Part shown: piece by piece, positions 45,491 through 56,034 of the stretch
Layout: each line of letters starts with the position of its first letter
Position numbering within the stretch: the first letter of the stretch is position 1
Source of the DNA: Gentiana macrophylla
Lineage: Eukaryota > Streptophyta > Magnoliopsida > Gentianales > Gentianaceae
Assembly: GCA_026214975.1 (NCBI GenBank)
Contig: CM047805.1
Coordinates: 185,877,333 to 185,941,332, forward strand
Direction of reading: 5' to 3'
Length of the DNA stretch: 64,000 nt
The notes under the pieces: generated by a model
Databases searched by the model: none
Told to the model about the DNA's origin: nothing
Seen by the model: the letters and a program-made list of their open reading frames with translations, nothing else
Position numbers and translations under genes: made by a program

Positions 45491-48400
45491 TAGTATAACT
45501 ATAAAAACTAATATAAAAATTAGGGGTAAAACGGTGATTATTCTCATATAATCATGAAAAATTATTTGTTCTCCGCATATCACTCTAATAACCCAACATG
45601 TAAAATATGGCCATTTCTTGACTTTTGTAATTCTTAGATGATATAGTAATGGAAGAGTATGGTTTTGAGTTGTATGAATTCGTAGAAGTTTTGGAGGAAT
45701 CACAGAATCTTTGGTGGCTTTGCTTTGAATCAGTTTTCAAGAATTTTAAAGGTAACAAGATGTTCTTAATCGTGTTTACTACTTGTTTAGTATTGTTAAA
45801 ATTATGCTATGGATGTAGGATATGGTATTTGTAGGTTAAGAAATGTTATTGCCATGTTTTGATGTTGAATTTGTGATGCCAAAGTGCATCAGATTGAACA
45901 GAAATGAAAGCAGGAAAATTGCAGGAAACGTTGTTAGGCTCGCGCATGGAATAGTTAGGCATGCGCCAAAGTCCACGATTAGCTAGAGGAAAGTCCCAGC
46001 ACTATGGGGGTGCTCCTGGAATAGGATGGACGTGCGCCTAGGAGATCAGAGAAATCATAAAATTCCTAGTATCGTACGGCGAGCGCTTGAGGAAGTTTGG
46101 GCGCATGCCTGGTCCATACCAGGCGTGCACCTGACAATGCAGAGAGCAGCATAGTGTCCTTGTTGTCCTGGGCATGCGCCCAAGATGCTTAGGCATGCAC
46201 CTAAGGCCTAAAATGAATTTTTATGATATTTTTGTGTATAACTTGCTATGATATGGTATGTATATCCTTAAGGCATTAATTATAACATGGAAAAGTCTAA
46301 CATTCGAGTTCTCGTAGCCCCGGCACAACACAACAAATGAGACAATTTGCTGAAAGAAGGTGGGAGCACCGAAAAACATTTGTCTAGGCCTTGCGAGATG
46401 TTGACTTAGATTCAATGTTACCTATTATTTTGTGCTAGGTACTTATTATATGATGGTCTAGGACTAGATGTCCTTAAGAAGCCTTATACATGAATGAACA
46501 TAAGTGGTTTGTCAACTTCATAATAAACATTCTTAATGTGTCTAAAAGACTGAAACGCTATGATCTTTAGTGAAACACATTTTCGTTTCGCAGTATGGGC
46601 CAGCCCACACGGACAAGTTTGTGCCGTATGAGGTACTGAAGGATTTGTCATGGCGCATACCATCACCATTCAAAGTGTCCGTAGATCATAGTGTAACAAA
46701 CCCTTAATTGGTCGAGATTCGACTAGTTGGACTAGTAGAAGCGAGCGATCATTTTATAACATATGTGGTAGTAATTGTAGCTCAATATATGTTTGTTATA
46801 TGTTTGTACCGATTCTTCTACCCTTACTGAATACAATTGTACTGAACCCTATATTATGTATGATTCCCCTCCCCGAGAAGAATTGGCATGTAGTGATGAT
46901 AGCTTTGATGATGCGGAACAAGATACTTTTCTTTGTGTTTCATTCGGGATTCAATTTGGTTGTGAACTACAGTACTAGACCACGTTGTTTGTTCGTGTTT
47001 CGGTTTCTGATAAGTCCATCATATATGGTTATTCTTGGATCGTTTTGGCTTGTTGCCTATTTTGTGATTTTTGTATGATAAATTGCCTCTTTTGGACTAG
47101 GTTACTGCTGTGGCTTTGAAATTTTGCAAATATGATGAATCCGAGCATAAAAGGCAATGAAAATGAGCTAAAAAGGAGTCAAAATCATGAAGGCATGAAC
47201 AATCACACCCCAGGTGTGAAAGAATGGAACAAGGTGTGAAAAAATGCGAAACTATTCACATTTTTTGCAGGCCAACGAAATGTTCTACAATTTCCAACGT
47301 GATCTCAAGAGATTGGCGTGAAAAAAAGAGCAAAAATAGGGAATATTGCGTCATTATCTTCATATTTTGAGGGGATTTTATTTTAGAAAATAAATTACAC
47401 AATTTCAATTAAGAAAAATTCCTATTTATGCTAAAATAACGTCCTTTAATTGAAAAAAATCCTTTAAGTCGTGAAAAATCATAATTCACGCCTCCCCATC
47501 AGATTTCTTCAGTCGACTTTTGCCTTCTCCTCTTCATCATCATCTCCCATCCCCAAGAACAAAGATTCTAGGTTTTAAGAAATTCAAGAACGAAGCTTTT
47601 TCGAGATTGGATTATTTATGCAAGATTTTTTGACGGTTTCTTTCTCTCTCTTCTCATTTTTCTATTTATTTATTTTTCTTGTCAAAGTATGAATTTTATG
47701 ATAGAATCTTGGAATCTTGATATGGAACGTGAATATATATCAGTTTCTAGGATTAGGAGAAACCCGGATATGAATATATGATGTAAAAACTCAATCTTTC
47801 ACTTGTTTTATGAAATTGATGCTTATAAATTGGTTCTTGTATGCTATTTTTGTATGATTGTCGAAATTAATAGCTCGAAAGGGTGAATAATCGCGATTCT
47901 ACGTAGAGAAATTATTCGATTAATTAATGACTGAAATAGTACCAATTAATTGATACTTTAGGAAACAAGAATTGAATCTAGGGTTTTATTGGAATGAAAA
48001 ATTGGTAAAAACCTTAATGGCATGAAATCATGGTTCTTTAAGGGATCTAAATTCATTCTTTATCGTGGGAAACCGGGTGTAGTTTGAGTTTAGGTACGAT
48101 CACAAAAATAATTCGAAAGAATATTTTTGTGATAAATTTGATAATTGTCTTTATAAATGAATTATTTGGGGGAAATAGTGTTGGTAAGTCATATAGTAAT
48201 TTCGTGGTGACTCCGAAATCCTAGAAATGCTTTTAAATCGAATCTTTACCTAAATCTTGAAGTTCTTGGCTTGTAGTTATATTTTCTTTATTTTCTTTAA
48301 TTTTAGGATTTTTAGATAAAAACCTCTAACATTTGATTTGTATATCTAATAAAAATCAGGAATTGTTTGGTGATTGACTACAAATCTTCGTGGGATCGAC

Positions 48401-48650
48401 ATCCTAAGTACTACTCGATAAGCCGTGCGCTTGCGGTAGGATTTAGTGATTATATATTGAAAATCACACATCGGTTTCCTTAAGTTGATTGGAACTGGTT
48501 CGATCATAGTATGTATCCGAGCCGGTCATTTTGTATTTAGCTTTGTACTCTGATGTGTGTTGACATAACGCTTACGTATTTAAAAAAGGAAAATATATGC
48601 GTGAAAGGCGTTTTTTTTCCAGATAAGTACTCGGTATCCGAGAGGGGCGT
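45491..48650 (+). repeat. Tekay-like LTR remnant interrupted by another LTR
   Basis: The layout follows the solo LTR at 38314-40185. A GGCATGCGCC-type dyad array occurs at 45939-46202 (GGGCATGCGCCC at 46170-46181). A GGTCTAGGACTAGATGTCC block follows (about 46455), and the end block CTCGGTATCCGAGAGGGGCG lies near 48630-48649. The terminal TGTAAC/GTTACA are lost, so the borders are rough. A complete different LTR sits inside at 47074-48528. Confidence 0.6.
47074..48528 (+). mobile_element. Nested solo LTR, 1455 bp, TSD TTTTG
   Basis: Flanked by TTTTG at 47069-47073 and 48529-48533. It starts TATGATAAATTGCC and ends GAGCCGGTCA, and contains the gypsy-type late block GGGATCGACATCCTAAGTAC. It carries its own dyad CACACCCCAGGTGTG at about 47204. 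No coding region. Its first base pair is TA and not TG, so the left edge could be shifted by a few bases. Confidence 0.65.
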
Positions 48651-48725
48651 CATAGCTACTTTCTCCTTGAAAACTCTGGCTATTCCGTCTTCTGCCCGAT
48701 TCCTCCACCGGCGTTCGAAGTACGT

Positions 48726-48776
48726 CTTGAATGTATAAGAAATAAAGTAGCACCCTTACTGGCACTAATTGGTTTT
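48726..48776 (+). repeat. Inverted LTR fragment forming a fold-back with the TRIM
   Basis: CTTGAATGTATAAGAAATAA... is the reverse complement of 48787-48837 (about 50-bp arms, about 90% identical, loop about 10 bases). It is the same TRIM LTR sequence in the opposite orientation, fused to the truncated 3' LTR. Confidence 0.8.
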
Positions 48777-49123
48777 CGTTGTACTAAAACTAATTGGTGC
48801 CAGTAAAGACGCTACTTTATTTCTTATACATTCAAGAGTGTGGGAATCTCTCCCAACATCCCCCCTCAAGTGTTGGACATTTTTCATTCAAGAGTATGTG
48901 CAATCTGTCCCAACACTCCCTTTAAGTGTGAGCAATCTGTCACAACATTTACACAATTTATTTATTTTTTAAATAATGTTCCAACCAGGGTTTGATCCCG
49001 TGACCTCTGGCTCCGATACCATGTTAAGAACAAGCGCTTGCCGTTGTACTAAAACCAATTGGTGCCAGTAAAGGCGCTACTTTATTTCTTATACATTCAA
49101 TAGTGTGGGAATCTCTCACAACA
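48777..49123 (-). mobile_element. TRIM retrotransposon, about 350 bp
   Basis: Minus-strand miniature element. The 5' LTR is 49123-49022 (TGTTGTGAGAGATTCC...TTAACA, 102 bp), followed at once by the primer-binding site TGGTATCGGAGCCAGAGG (49004-49021). A polypurine tract TTGAGGGGGG (48861-48870) lies just before the 3' LTR, which starts TGTTGGGAGAG at 48858 and is cut at 48777. The internal part is about 160 bp with no ORF. The LTRs share TTCCCACACT and GAATGTATAAGAAATAAAG. Confidence 0.8.
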
Positions 49124-49310
49124 GTTCTTGCCCTCGTTTCAACTCCGCACGACTTTCTGCATTTATGTCATGAATGTTTTCACTTTGAGCTCCAAATGAT
49201 TCACTGTTTCTCGAAGAGACTCTTTGATCTCGAGCAACGTTGGAGATCCGGCTTGACTCTGCGACATGATCTACCATCAGCGGAGTGATACCAAATAAAA
49301 GAGAAAGCAC
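49124..49310 (-). pseudogene. LTR-element gag N-terminus cut by the TRIM
   Basis: The minus-strand frame MVDHVAESSRISNVARDQ runs on through SESFGAQSENIHDINAESRA and stops where the TRIM begins. Just upstream on the minus strand is TGGTATCACTCCGCTG, like a tRNA-Met primer-binding site. This fits the start of an LTR-element gag gene with the rest missing. The family is not identified. Confidence 0.5.
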
Positions 49311-49388
49311 TCATTTGATTGACAGAAAAGGCTCTCAGAGTATGATTACAAGAATGAAGATCAAAATCTACCGGAAAATCTAGGCTAA
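49260..49388 (-). repeat. 129-bp direct repeat, copy 1 (LTR end plus primer-binding site)
   Basis: TGCGACATGATCTACCATCA...CTAGGCTAA, repeated at 49795-49923 with a handful of changes. It contains the primer-binding-site-like TGGTATCA on the minus strand, so both copies come from the 5' part of the same retroelement type. Confidence 0.8.
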
Positions 49389-49794
49389 GAGCAACACTAA
49401 TGGTAATTGTGAGATAAGTTTGTTGATAGTTGATGTTGGGCTGACGTAGCGAAAGATATGTGGAAGATAAATATAGAAGGATTGTAGAGATAATTATTGT
49501 GTGATGTGATATTTTAATGGTGATAAATGTAAAAGGATTGTAGAGATTATTTATGTGTGATTAAATATTGTAGTGGTGGTAAATATTTTGAATCTAGTGA
49601 TAAAATAATATTAAATATTGTTAAAGAGGGGTTTTGTGCTATTTGGGAGACAAAAATATTGTCTCATTGGCTCTCTCAAATTAGAGAAAAGAGTAGATAG
49701 TCTCCAAAATTTCTTGTCTATTTTACTACCATTATTTGATATTTATCCAAGTGCTTATTCTCTTTTTACAAAAATATACAAAGAACATCTCTTC
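49389..49794 (+). mobile_element. Harbinger-like MITE, right end truncated
   Basis: GAGCAACACTAATGG after TAA, with the same internal words as 50135-50921 (GGATTGTAGAGATAAT, AAATAATATTAA, AGATAGTCTCCAAAA/AGATATTCTCAAAA). Its right terminus is lost at the second 129-bp repeat. No ORF. Confidence 0.6.
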
Positions 49795-49923
49795 TGCAAC
49801 ATGATCTACCATCAGCGGAGTGATACCAAATAAAGGAGAAAGCACTCATTTGATTGATAGAAAAGGCTCTCAAAGTATGATTACAAGAATGAAGATCAAT
49901 ATCTAGCGGAAAATCTAGGCTAA
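49795..49923 (-). repeat. 129-bp direct repeat, copy 2
   Basis: See 49260-49388; continuous with TCCTCAG downstream, so it represents the state before the MITE inserted after TAA in copy 1. Confidence 0.8.
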
Positions 49924-50134
49924 TCCTCAGATATACCCTTTTGGAAAAAGGAACAAACAGAAAGGACTAAATTATCCTAACAAACAAAGATAAAAAAAAA
50001 AATACAAAGATAGAACAATAAGGAAAAGATTAAAATGTTGAGGTGTTCAAAGGGTCCCACATGCCACACATGATGTTCCTACCTCAAGTTCCGACAAAGA
50101 AGAAGATATGTGTCTCTCACTAATCACTATCTTA

Positions 50135-50921
50135 GAGAAACAGTAGTGGTGATCGGGAGAAATGAGTGTTGTTTGTTGATGCTCGGCTGATGTGGAGAAA
50201 TATGATAAATATAAAAGGATTGTAGAGATAATATGTGTGTGATTAGATGTTGTAATGGTAAAAAATATTTTTAATCTATTGATTAAAATAATATTAATTT
50301 TTGTTAAAGTTCTTGAAGAAAAAGGGGGATACGCCATTTTCAAGACAGAATATTGTCTATTGAATTATCTAAAATTACATAATAAGATAGATATTCTCAA
50401 AAAAAAAAGGGAATGAGGGAGAAGGACAAAAATATTTCATCAATTGAGTAGAAGGACAGTATTTTGAAACTTTTGCATAAAGGACAAAACTATTTATTCA
50501 CTGTCGAAATTCACTTATGTTCGAAATTCATTTGCTTAAATTCATTTGTCGAAATTCACCGTCGAAATTCACTAATTTTCAAAATTCATTGTCGAAATTC
50601 ACTAATTTTCGGGATTCACTGTCGAAATTCACTGTCAAAATTCACTGATTTCGGGATTCACTCCAAGCGAGATTCAATTGATTTTCGGGATTCACTGTCA
50701 TGTCTTCTTGCTTATAAAAATTATGCAGTTGTCCTTCTCCCTATAAAAAATATGTAGTTGTCCTGTTACTTAAAAATATTCCAGATTGTGTCCTTATCCC
50801 TAATTTTCCAAAAAAAAAATTATCTATTTTGCTCTCATTATTTTTCATTTGTTAAATAGAGTATTCTATTCTTACAAAAAAGGAGAAGAATATGTCTATA
50901 ATGGTCTTATTATGGCTGCTC
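50135..50921 (+). mobile_element. Harbinger-like MITE, TSD TTA, containing another MITE
   Basis: Ends GAGAAACAGTAGTGG and TTATTATGGCTGCTC (inverted: GAGCAGCCATAATAA), each flanked by TTA (50132-50134, 50922-50924), as for PIF/Harbinger. The element is related to 49389-49794 and is split by a 401-bp insertion at 50409-50809 in an A-run. Confidence 0.7.
50409..50809 (-). mobile_element. GAATTTCGAC MITE, inverted copy
   Basis: Left GGGAATGAGGGAGAAGGACA; right GTCCTTATCCCTAATTTTCC, an imperfect inverted terminus. The interior has about ten GTCGAAATTCAC-type repeats. It is flanked by A-runs of ten on both sides, compatible with a duplicated A9-A10 target. An apparent repeat protein in one frame is just the DNA repeat. 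Confidence 0.85.
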
Positions 50922-51024
50922 TTAGGTAGATTTGTCTAAGAGAGTGGAGACAATAAAACTTCAATCATTTCTCATGATTGAGACTTGATCATTGTATAAA
51001 TGTAAATGGTTGGGAAGTTTTGCG

Positions 51025-51050
51025 TAGTGTGTCTGCACGTAGACACACTA
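51025..51050. repeat. Perfect palindrome TAGTGTGTCT-GCACGT-AGACACACTA
   Basis: Two 10-bp arms around a 6-base centre, just left of the TRIM and at the start of the sequence inserted into unit 1 of the segmental duplication. Function unknown. Confidence 0.7.
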
Positions 51051-51052
51051 TA

Positions 51053-51682
51053 TGCCAGAATATCCCACATGGGAAAAATAGTAGAATGATCACCCCCATA
51101 TAAGTGTGAGAGACATAAATGTCTTGTCAACTAACTCTTAGCCACTTTTTGACTGGCGAGGACGGCGGTCCGAGCAATTGACGGACCATTTATGACTATT
51201 TAATGCTACTGCACCCGGGTGCAGGGCATTACTGAAATGGTATCAAAGTGACTATCGACGGAACTATGCGCCGCACCGCATGCAAAGACAGATGTAAGGA
51301 TGGCCTCTAATTACCTCTCCTAGGGACGATCGAAACGATTTGGCCCGCCCCGACGAGGACGCCATCCCTTATAAGAGGGGGAGAATGTAGTCGCACCGTA
51401 TAAGAAGACAGATGTAAGGATGGCCTCTGAATTACCTCTCCAGTAGGGGCGATCCGAAAAGATTTCGGCCGTCCGACGAGGACGCCACCCCTTATAAGGG
51501 GGAGAATGTAATATCCCACATAGAAAAATAGTAGAATGATCACCCCATATAAGTGTGAGACATAAATGTCTTGTCAACTCTAAGGTTAGCCTTTTAGACC
51601 AAGCGAAGACGGGCGGTTCAAGCGAATGACCGGACCATTTATGACTTCATTTAAAGACTACTGCGCCCGGGTCTTGGGCGCA
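51053..51682 (+). mobile_element. TRIM retrotransposon, 630 bp, 176-bp LTRs
   Basis: LTRs 51053-51228 and 51507-51682 share ATATCCCACAT, AATAGTAGAATGATCACCCC, ATATAAGTGTGAG and GACATAAATGTCTTGTCAAC. The primer-binding site TGGTATCAAAGTG is at 51238-51250 and the polypurine tract AAGGGGGAGAA (about 51496-51506) touches the right LTR. The internal 270 bp are a tandem duplication of about 115 bp (51270-51385 versus 51390-51505) with no ORF. No clear 5-bp TSD. Confidence 0.8.
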
Positions 51683-51910
51683 TTAAACGTGGCACACTTC
51701 GTCACACACGATTTCATTCTGCACTTAAACTATGCTGGTTACGATCGTCTTGACCACACGTATCACTGCGTGACGCATCTACCCAAAAATTTCACTAAAT
51801 GGTTGTCGTTGTCATTATTTTTTCATAATTTTTAACGTCTACATGAAGACTTGGTTCTTATGTTGTCATAATGTGGGATTAGACTCATGATTTTATATTA
51901 TTATACTCTT

Positions 51911-52621
51911 TTTTTTTATTTTACCGGAAACAAAAGATTTTCATTAACACAACAACAAAGTTACAATAAGTTACACCGGACCAAACGCCGGAAAACAGCC
52001 AAACCAAATCCGGATCACCACCGGCCTAAAGCGGACATCCCACCGCAGAAACGAAACAAAAAAAAGAAACAAATGATATGGGACAAACCCATCTCCACCA
52101 AATTCTATCTCATTGTAAAGGAATTGATTTGGTACCAAATACAATATTCAACATTTTCATGGCATAATTGGACTTAAACTAAACTAGAAACCTAATAAGA
52201 AAACAATCCGGACAAACCCGACTATTACCGACTCGATCCGAAACACAGAAAAGCATGAGAAACGGACATGAACAAACACACTTTCACCAAAACTACCATC
52301 CATTACCACGAGCCCCCAAGCAACAACGGGTATACCTCCTCCAGTACATCTCCGGCAAAACAATAAACCAAAACGGGCAAAAAAGATAAGCATGCAATCA
52401 ATTTCTACCCAGAAATCCGTGTAAGACCAACCGGTGAAATTTAGTAGTAGTCCGATAAAGGCAAAAAATAGCAAACTCAGCAGCCATAAGCCTCAAGCCA
52501 TCATATCACCGGAAAACTTGTTCTCCTTCAATCCGGCGAATATTAAAAACAATCCGGCAAAGGCGATCTTGGCAAGAACAGCGGCCATAAAACCAAATCC
52601 ATCGCCGGAAAGCTCGTTGTC
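51911..52621 (-). mobile_element. LINE 3' end, 5'-truncated, 13-bp TSD
   Basis: The minus-strand sequence ends in ...TTAATGAAAATCTTTTGTTT, CCGG, an A-rich tail (T-run 51911-51917). Direct repeats TTATTATACTCTT (51898-51910) and TTATTTTACTCTT (52622-52634) flank it with one difference. About 710 bp, only 3' untranslated sequence, no RT motif. The paralogous unit 52886-53970 lacks it. Confidence 0.75.
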
Positions 52622-53050
52622 TTATTTTACTCTTGTTTTAGTTCCCGAATTCATTTAATTTTACAATATTATATTTTTCCGTTCTACAATTCATATTGAC
52701 AGCACCAAATGACAAGCAAGATATGAGATTGGAGATTCAATCGAGAACTCTGATTTATCTGCCATACCACATTCCCGTTTGATAATTATCCCCTTAATTA
52801 CATGACATTTGTGCTCGTTTACTTTATTATGCTTTTTCCAAAATGAGTTGTAAGGTTTTGACAAGGAAGAAGATATGTTTCTGATTTGTCTAAGAGAGTG
52901 GAGACAAAAGAACTTCATTCATCAAGATGATTGAGACTTGATTATTATATAAATGAAAATGGTTGTCGTTGTCATTTTTTCGACATAATTTTTAACGTCT
53001 ACTTTGAGACTTGGTCATAATGTGAGAATAGATTGATAATTATATTTTAT

Positions 53051-53427
53051 GGGAAATTAGGGATAATTACTCGATCTGGAATATTTTTAAGTAATATGAC
53101 ACATACATATTTTTTATAGGGAGAATGACAATCGCATAATTTTTATAATGGTAAGAATGAATAAATGAATCGCGAAAATCAAATGAATTTCTCACTTGTG
53201 AATCCCAAATCATTGATTTTATTGGTGAATCCCTAAAATCGTTGAATTTAATAATGAATTTTGAAAATTAGTGAATTTCGATAATGAATTTCTAAGATAA
53301 TTTAAATAAATGAATTTCAACACAAGTGAATTTAAAAATGAATAAATAGTTTTGTCTTTTATGCAAAGTTTCAAAAGATCGTCATTCTACTTCAATTGAT
53401 GAAATATTTCTCATCGTTTTCGTCCCC
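53051..53427 (+). mobile_element. GAATTTCGAC MITE, tandem copy A
   Basis: GGGAAATTAGGGATAA...TTTTCGTCCCC. Preceded by TATTTTAT, followed by TATATTTTATAT, which also precedes copy B. The inner repeats are more eroded than in copy B. Confidence 0.8.
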
Positions 53428-53439
53428 TATATTTTATAT

Positions 53440-53836
53440 GGGAAATTAGGGATAAGGACATAATTTGAAATATTTTTAAGAATGCGACAACTACATATTT
53501 TTTATTGGGGAGAAGACAATCAGATAATTTTATAATGAGAAGAATGAAACAAATAATCCCGAAAATCAGGTGAATCTCCCTAGTAATCCCAAAAATCGTT
53601 GAATTTCGACGGTGAATTTTGACATGATGAATCCCTTAAAATTAGTGAATTTCGACAATGAATTTTGAAAATTAGTAAATTTCGATGAATTAATTTTACA
53701 ATAATTTAAATAATGAATTTCGAACACAAGTGAATTTTACAATGAATAAATAGTTTTGTCCTTTATGCAAAAGTTTCAAAAAACTGTCCTTCTACTCAAT
53801 TGATGAAATATTTTTGTCCTTCTCCCACATTCCCCC
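53440..53836 (+). mobile_element. GAATTTCGAC MITE, tandem copy B
   Basis: GGGAAATTAGGGATAAGGACA at the left; TGTCCTTCTCCCACATTCCC at the right (inverted). Flanks TATATTTTATAT and TATTTTATA give an 8-9 bp duplication TATTTTAT(A). The interior holds GTGAATTTCGACAATGAATT repeats. Confidence 0.85.
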
Positions 53837-53970
53837 TATTTTATACGTGTTTTAGTTCCTGATTTCACTTAATTTACAGTATTATATTTTTCGTTGTACA
53901 ATTCATATTGACAGTGATACACACCAAATGACAAGTAACATAGAGATTGGAGATTCAGTCGAGAACTCCC

Positions 53971-54714
53971 TCCATTTACGTACAGCCTATTTTTGTTTTT
54001 CACAAAAAAAACTAACAAAGCATATCAATTTTGAGATTTGATGATTAAATAAATCCTATGATCAACCAGATGTTTTTACTTTGTTTTGTTTCAGAAAAAA
54101 GCTACAAATTAGCATGACAAGACCTTCCATTATTTTAAAATAGCATTAAATAAATTAAGATTTCCCCATTGATTTTGATTTAAGATTTTTCCATTTGATC
54201 CGCGGAGTTCGCAATGTAATGAATTATTTAAAAACAAAAGACTTATAACTTTGTCGAATGTATAACACATGCACATGAACTGAACTGAACCCTTCCGGAT
54301 GAAATAATCTTTAACCATAATAATATACACCATAATTTCTTATACCAAGAGATCGTAGAAGTGCTGTTGTTTAAAGCCGTTGGTTTGAAAAATGTTTTTT
54401 TTAAGGGCAATATCGAATGTGGTTTTTTAAAGCCGTTGTTAAGGGCAATATGGATTGGAATGGCATTGAGGTGCCATGTAGGTCACTTTTGATGTAAAGT
54501 CGCAATAGGAATGCTTTAGGTCATTGTGTTTGGCTTTAAAGCAACTCTAATAGTTATGGCAGTTGATGGATATTACTTTAACATGGGACTTATAAATGGA
54601 TTGAGTTTTAAATCAAATCAAGTTAATAAATTTAATAAGAAAATACTAAATGAACTTTGAAATGTATGCAAACCAATTAAACTAAGAAAAGATAACCATA
54701 CACTTATTAAATAG
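53971..54714. other. Intergenic, no gene recognised
   Basis: AT-rich. A local direct repeat (AAGCCGTTG...AAGGGCAATAT) occurs at about 54375-54455. No coding region accepted. Confidence 0.45.
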
Positions 54715-55085
54715 GCGGCAAACGAACTTAGGGCTTTTTACGTTGGACCTTTCGAGATCATCGGGAGAGTTGGAGAACTTGCATATTACAACTCCATATT
54801 CTTGTTAAAAAAGTGTCTCTCGAGTCTCACCAGATGGTTGACTTTGTCATTGAGTTGCTTAAGGAGAACCTTTCATATGAAGAACAATTAGTGAAAATCT
54901 TGAAAGGAAACAAGAGCCTTTCGGAGAAAAATCCGTGGCCTTGATGAAGATGCGGTGGTCAAATCATACTGAGGAAGAGGCCACTTGAGATTGTGAATAT
55001 ATGATGCAAGCCAATCAGTCATCTCTTTTTCCGAAGTTAGGTATGTCTAGTTTTGAGGACGAAACTCCTTTAAGGAGGGAAGGAT
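54715..55085 (+). pseudogene. Ty3/gypsy integrase C-terminus remnant
   Basis: Readable in broken frames: YVGPFEIIGRVGELAY, LSYEEQ-like codons (AACCTTTCATATGAAGAACA), and the tail FEDETPLRREG, which fits the end of Tekay-like polyproteins (chromodomain region) followed by a purine-rich tract TTTAAGGAGGGAAGGA. Many substitutions and shifts; dead remnant of about 120 codons. Confidence 0.6.
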
Positions 55086-55930
55086 ACTGGCATATTTGAC
55101 CTTTTCAGGTCCAAGCCACCGGCTCAACGGATCGGTGTTTTTCTGTAAAGTGTGTAAAAGCCCAAACTAAGATTTCAGGATTCAGTTCCCTCTTCTCTCA
55201 ACCCTAGCTGACAAATTTGAGGTTCTTCAACTTTTTTTTTCATTAAAATCCATCCATAATCTTATCTCTTTGCATCTTTTGGTTGAAAAATCAAGACCAA
55301 TTAAGCTCCAATCCTTGAAGGAGGAGAAGATCAAGCACAAATCTCTACAACTTTTAGTAATAAATTAATTCCAAGTCTTCTTCATATATCTTCTTCCTAG
55401 ATCTAAGCTTTTAGTTTAATTTCTACATGTTTTCTTCAAAATCTCACCATCTTGAACTTATTGCTCTTTTAGAAGCTCAACATCTTGGGTGCTGCCCTTA
55501 TTTAGCCCCAAATCCTAATCTTTTGCTGCAAATCCAAGCCCTACAAGATAATTAAAGAAGAACATAATTGAGGGGTTTTCTAGGTCTTACGATCTTAACT
55601 TCAAAAAATTGTATTTATTTCATCGTATTTTTTACTTTTCCATTTTAATTTTGTTATTTTGACTTCTCATTTGATACTTTTTTGACTTCTTTTTTTACTG
55701 TATAATAAACATGGAAATAGTGGAAATTTATAGTGACAGAGGTGTGAATGTGGTCTCTCACTATGTCACTGTTTGCTTCCACAGTCCCGGGTCTATCACT
55801 ATATCGCTGTTCGCTTACACCGTGTCGTTGTTAGTGTGTTCATTTCAACTATGACACTGTTACATGAATAATTTTATATTTTATTAGTGGAATTGTCCTA
55901 AATACCCTATAAAAAAACCCAGTAGATTTC
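55086..55930 (+). repeat. LTR-like remnant after the gypsy tail
   Basis: Directly follows the polypurine tract, starting about TACTGGCATATTTGACC. It contains a repeated CACTATGTCACTGTT / CACTATATCGCTGTT block near 55760-55860; similar words recur at 58340-58400. The right edge is not defined. Confidence 0.4.
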
Positions 55931-56034
55931 CTTTTTGATATTTTCTCACTTTATATTATCTGAGGCCCACTAGGCCACTACCCTAAAGTAAAAGTATCAT
56001 TAGATTACTTCAAGACAGAGATACAAACTAAACT

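Larger units (their letters stand above)
50938..52750 (+). repeat. Segmental duplicate, unit 1 (with TRIM and LINE insertions)
   Basis: The order AAGAGAGTGGAGACAA, GATTGAGACTTGATCATT, GGTTGTCGTTGTCATT, TTTTTAACGTCTAC, GTTTTAGTTCC, CAATTCATATTGACAG, GGAGATTCAATCGAGAACTC repeats at 52886-53970. Unit 1 is interrupted by 51010-51798 (TRIM and flanks) and 51911-52621 (LINE); unit 2 by two MITEs. Confidence 0.8.
52886..53970 (+). repeat. Segmental duplicate, unit 2 (with two MITEs)
   Basis: Partner of 50938-52750. Its core is 52886-53050 plus 53837-53970; between these sit two head-to-tail MITE copies. Confidence 0.8.

Noticed and set aside
50464..50757. ORF with repeated HCRNSLIF-type residues, as if a repeat protein
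   Set aside because: It is a reading of the degenerate DNA repeat inside a MITE; other copies of the family do not keep the frame.
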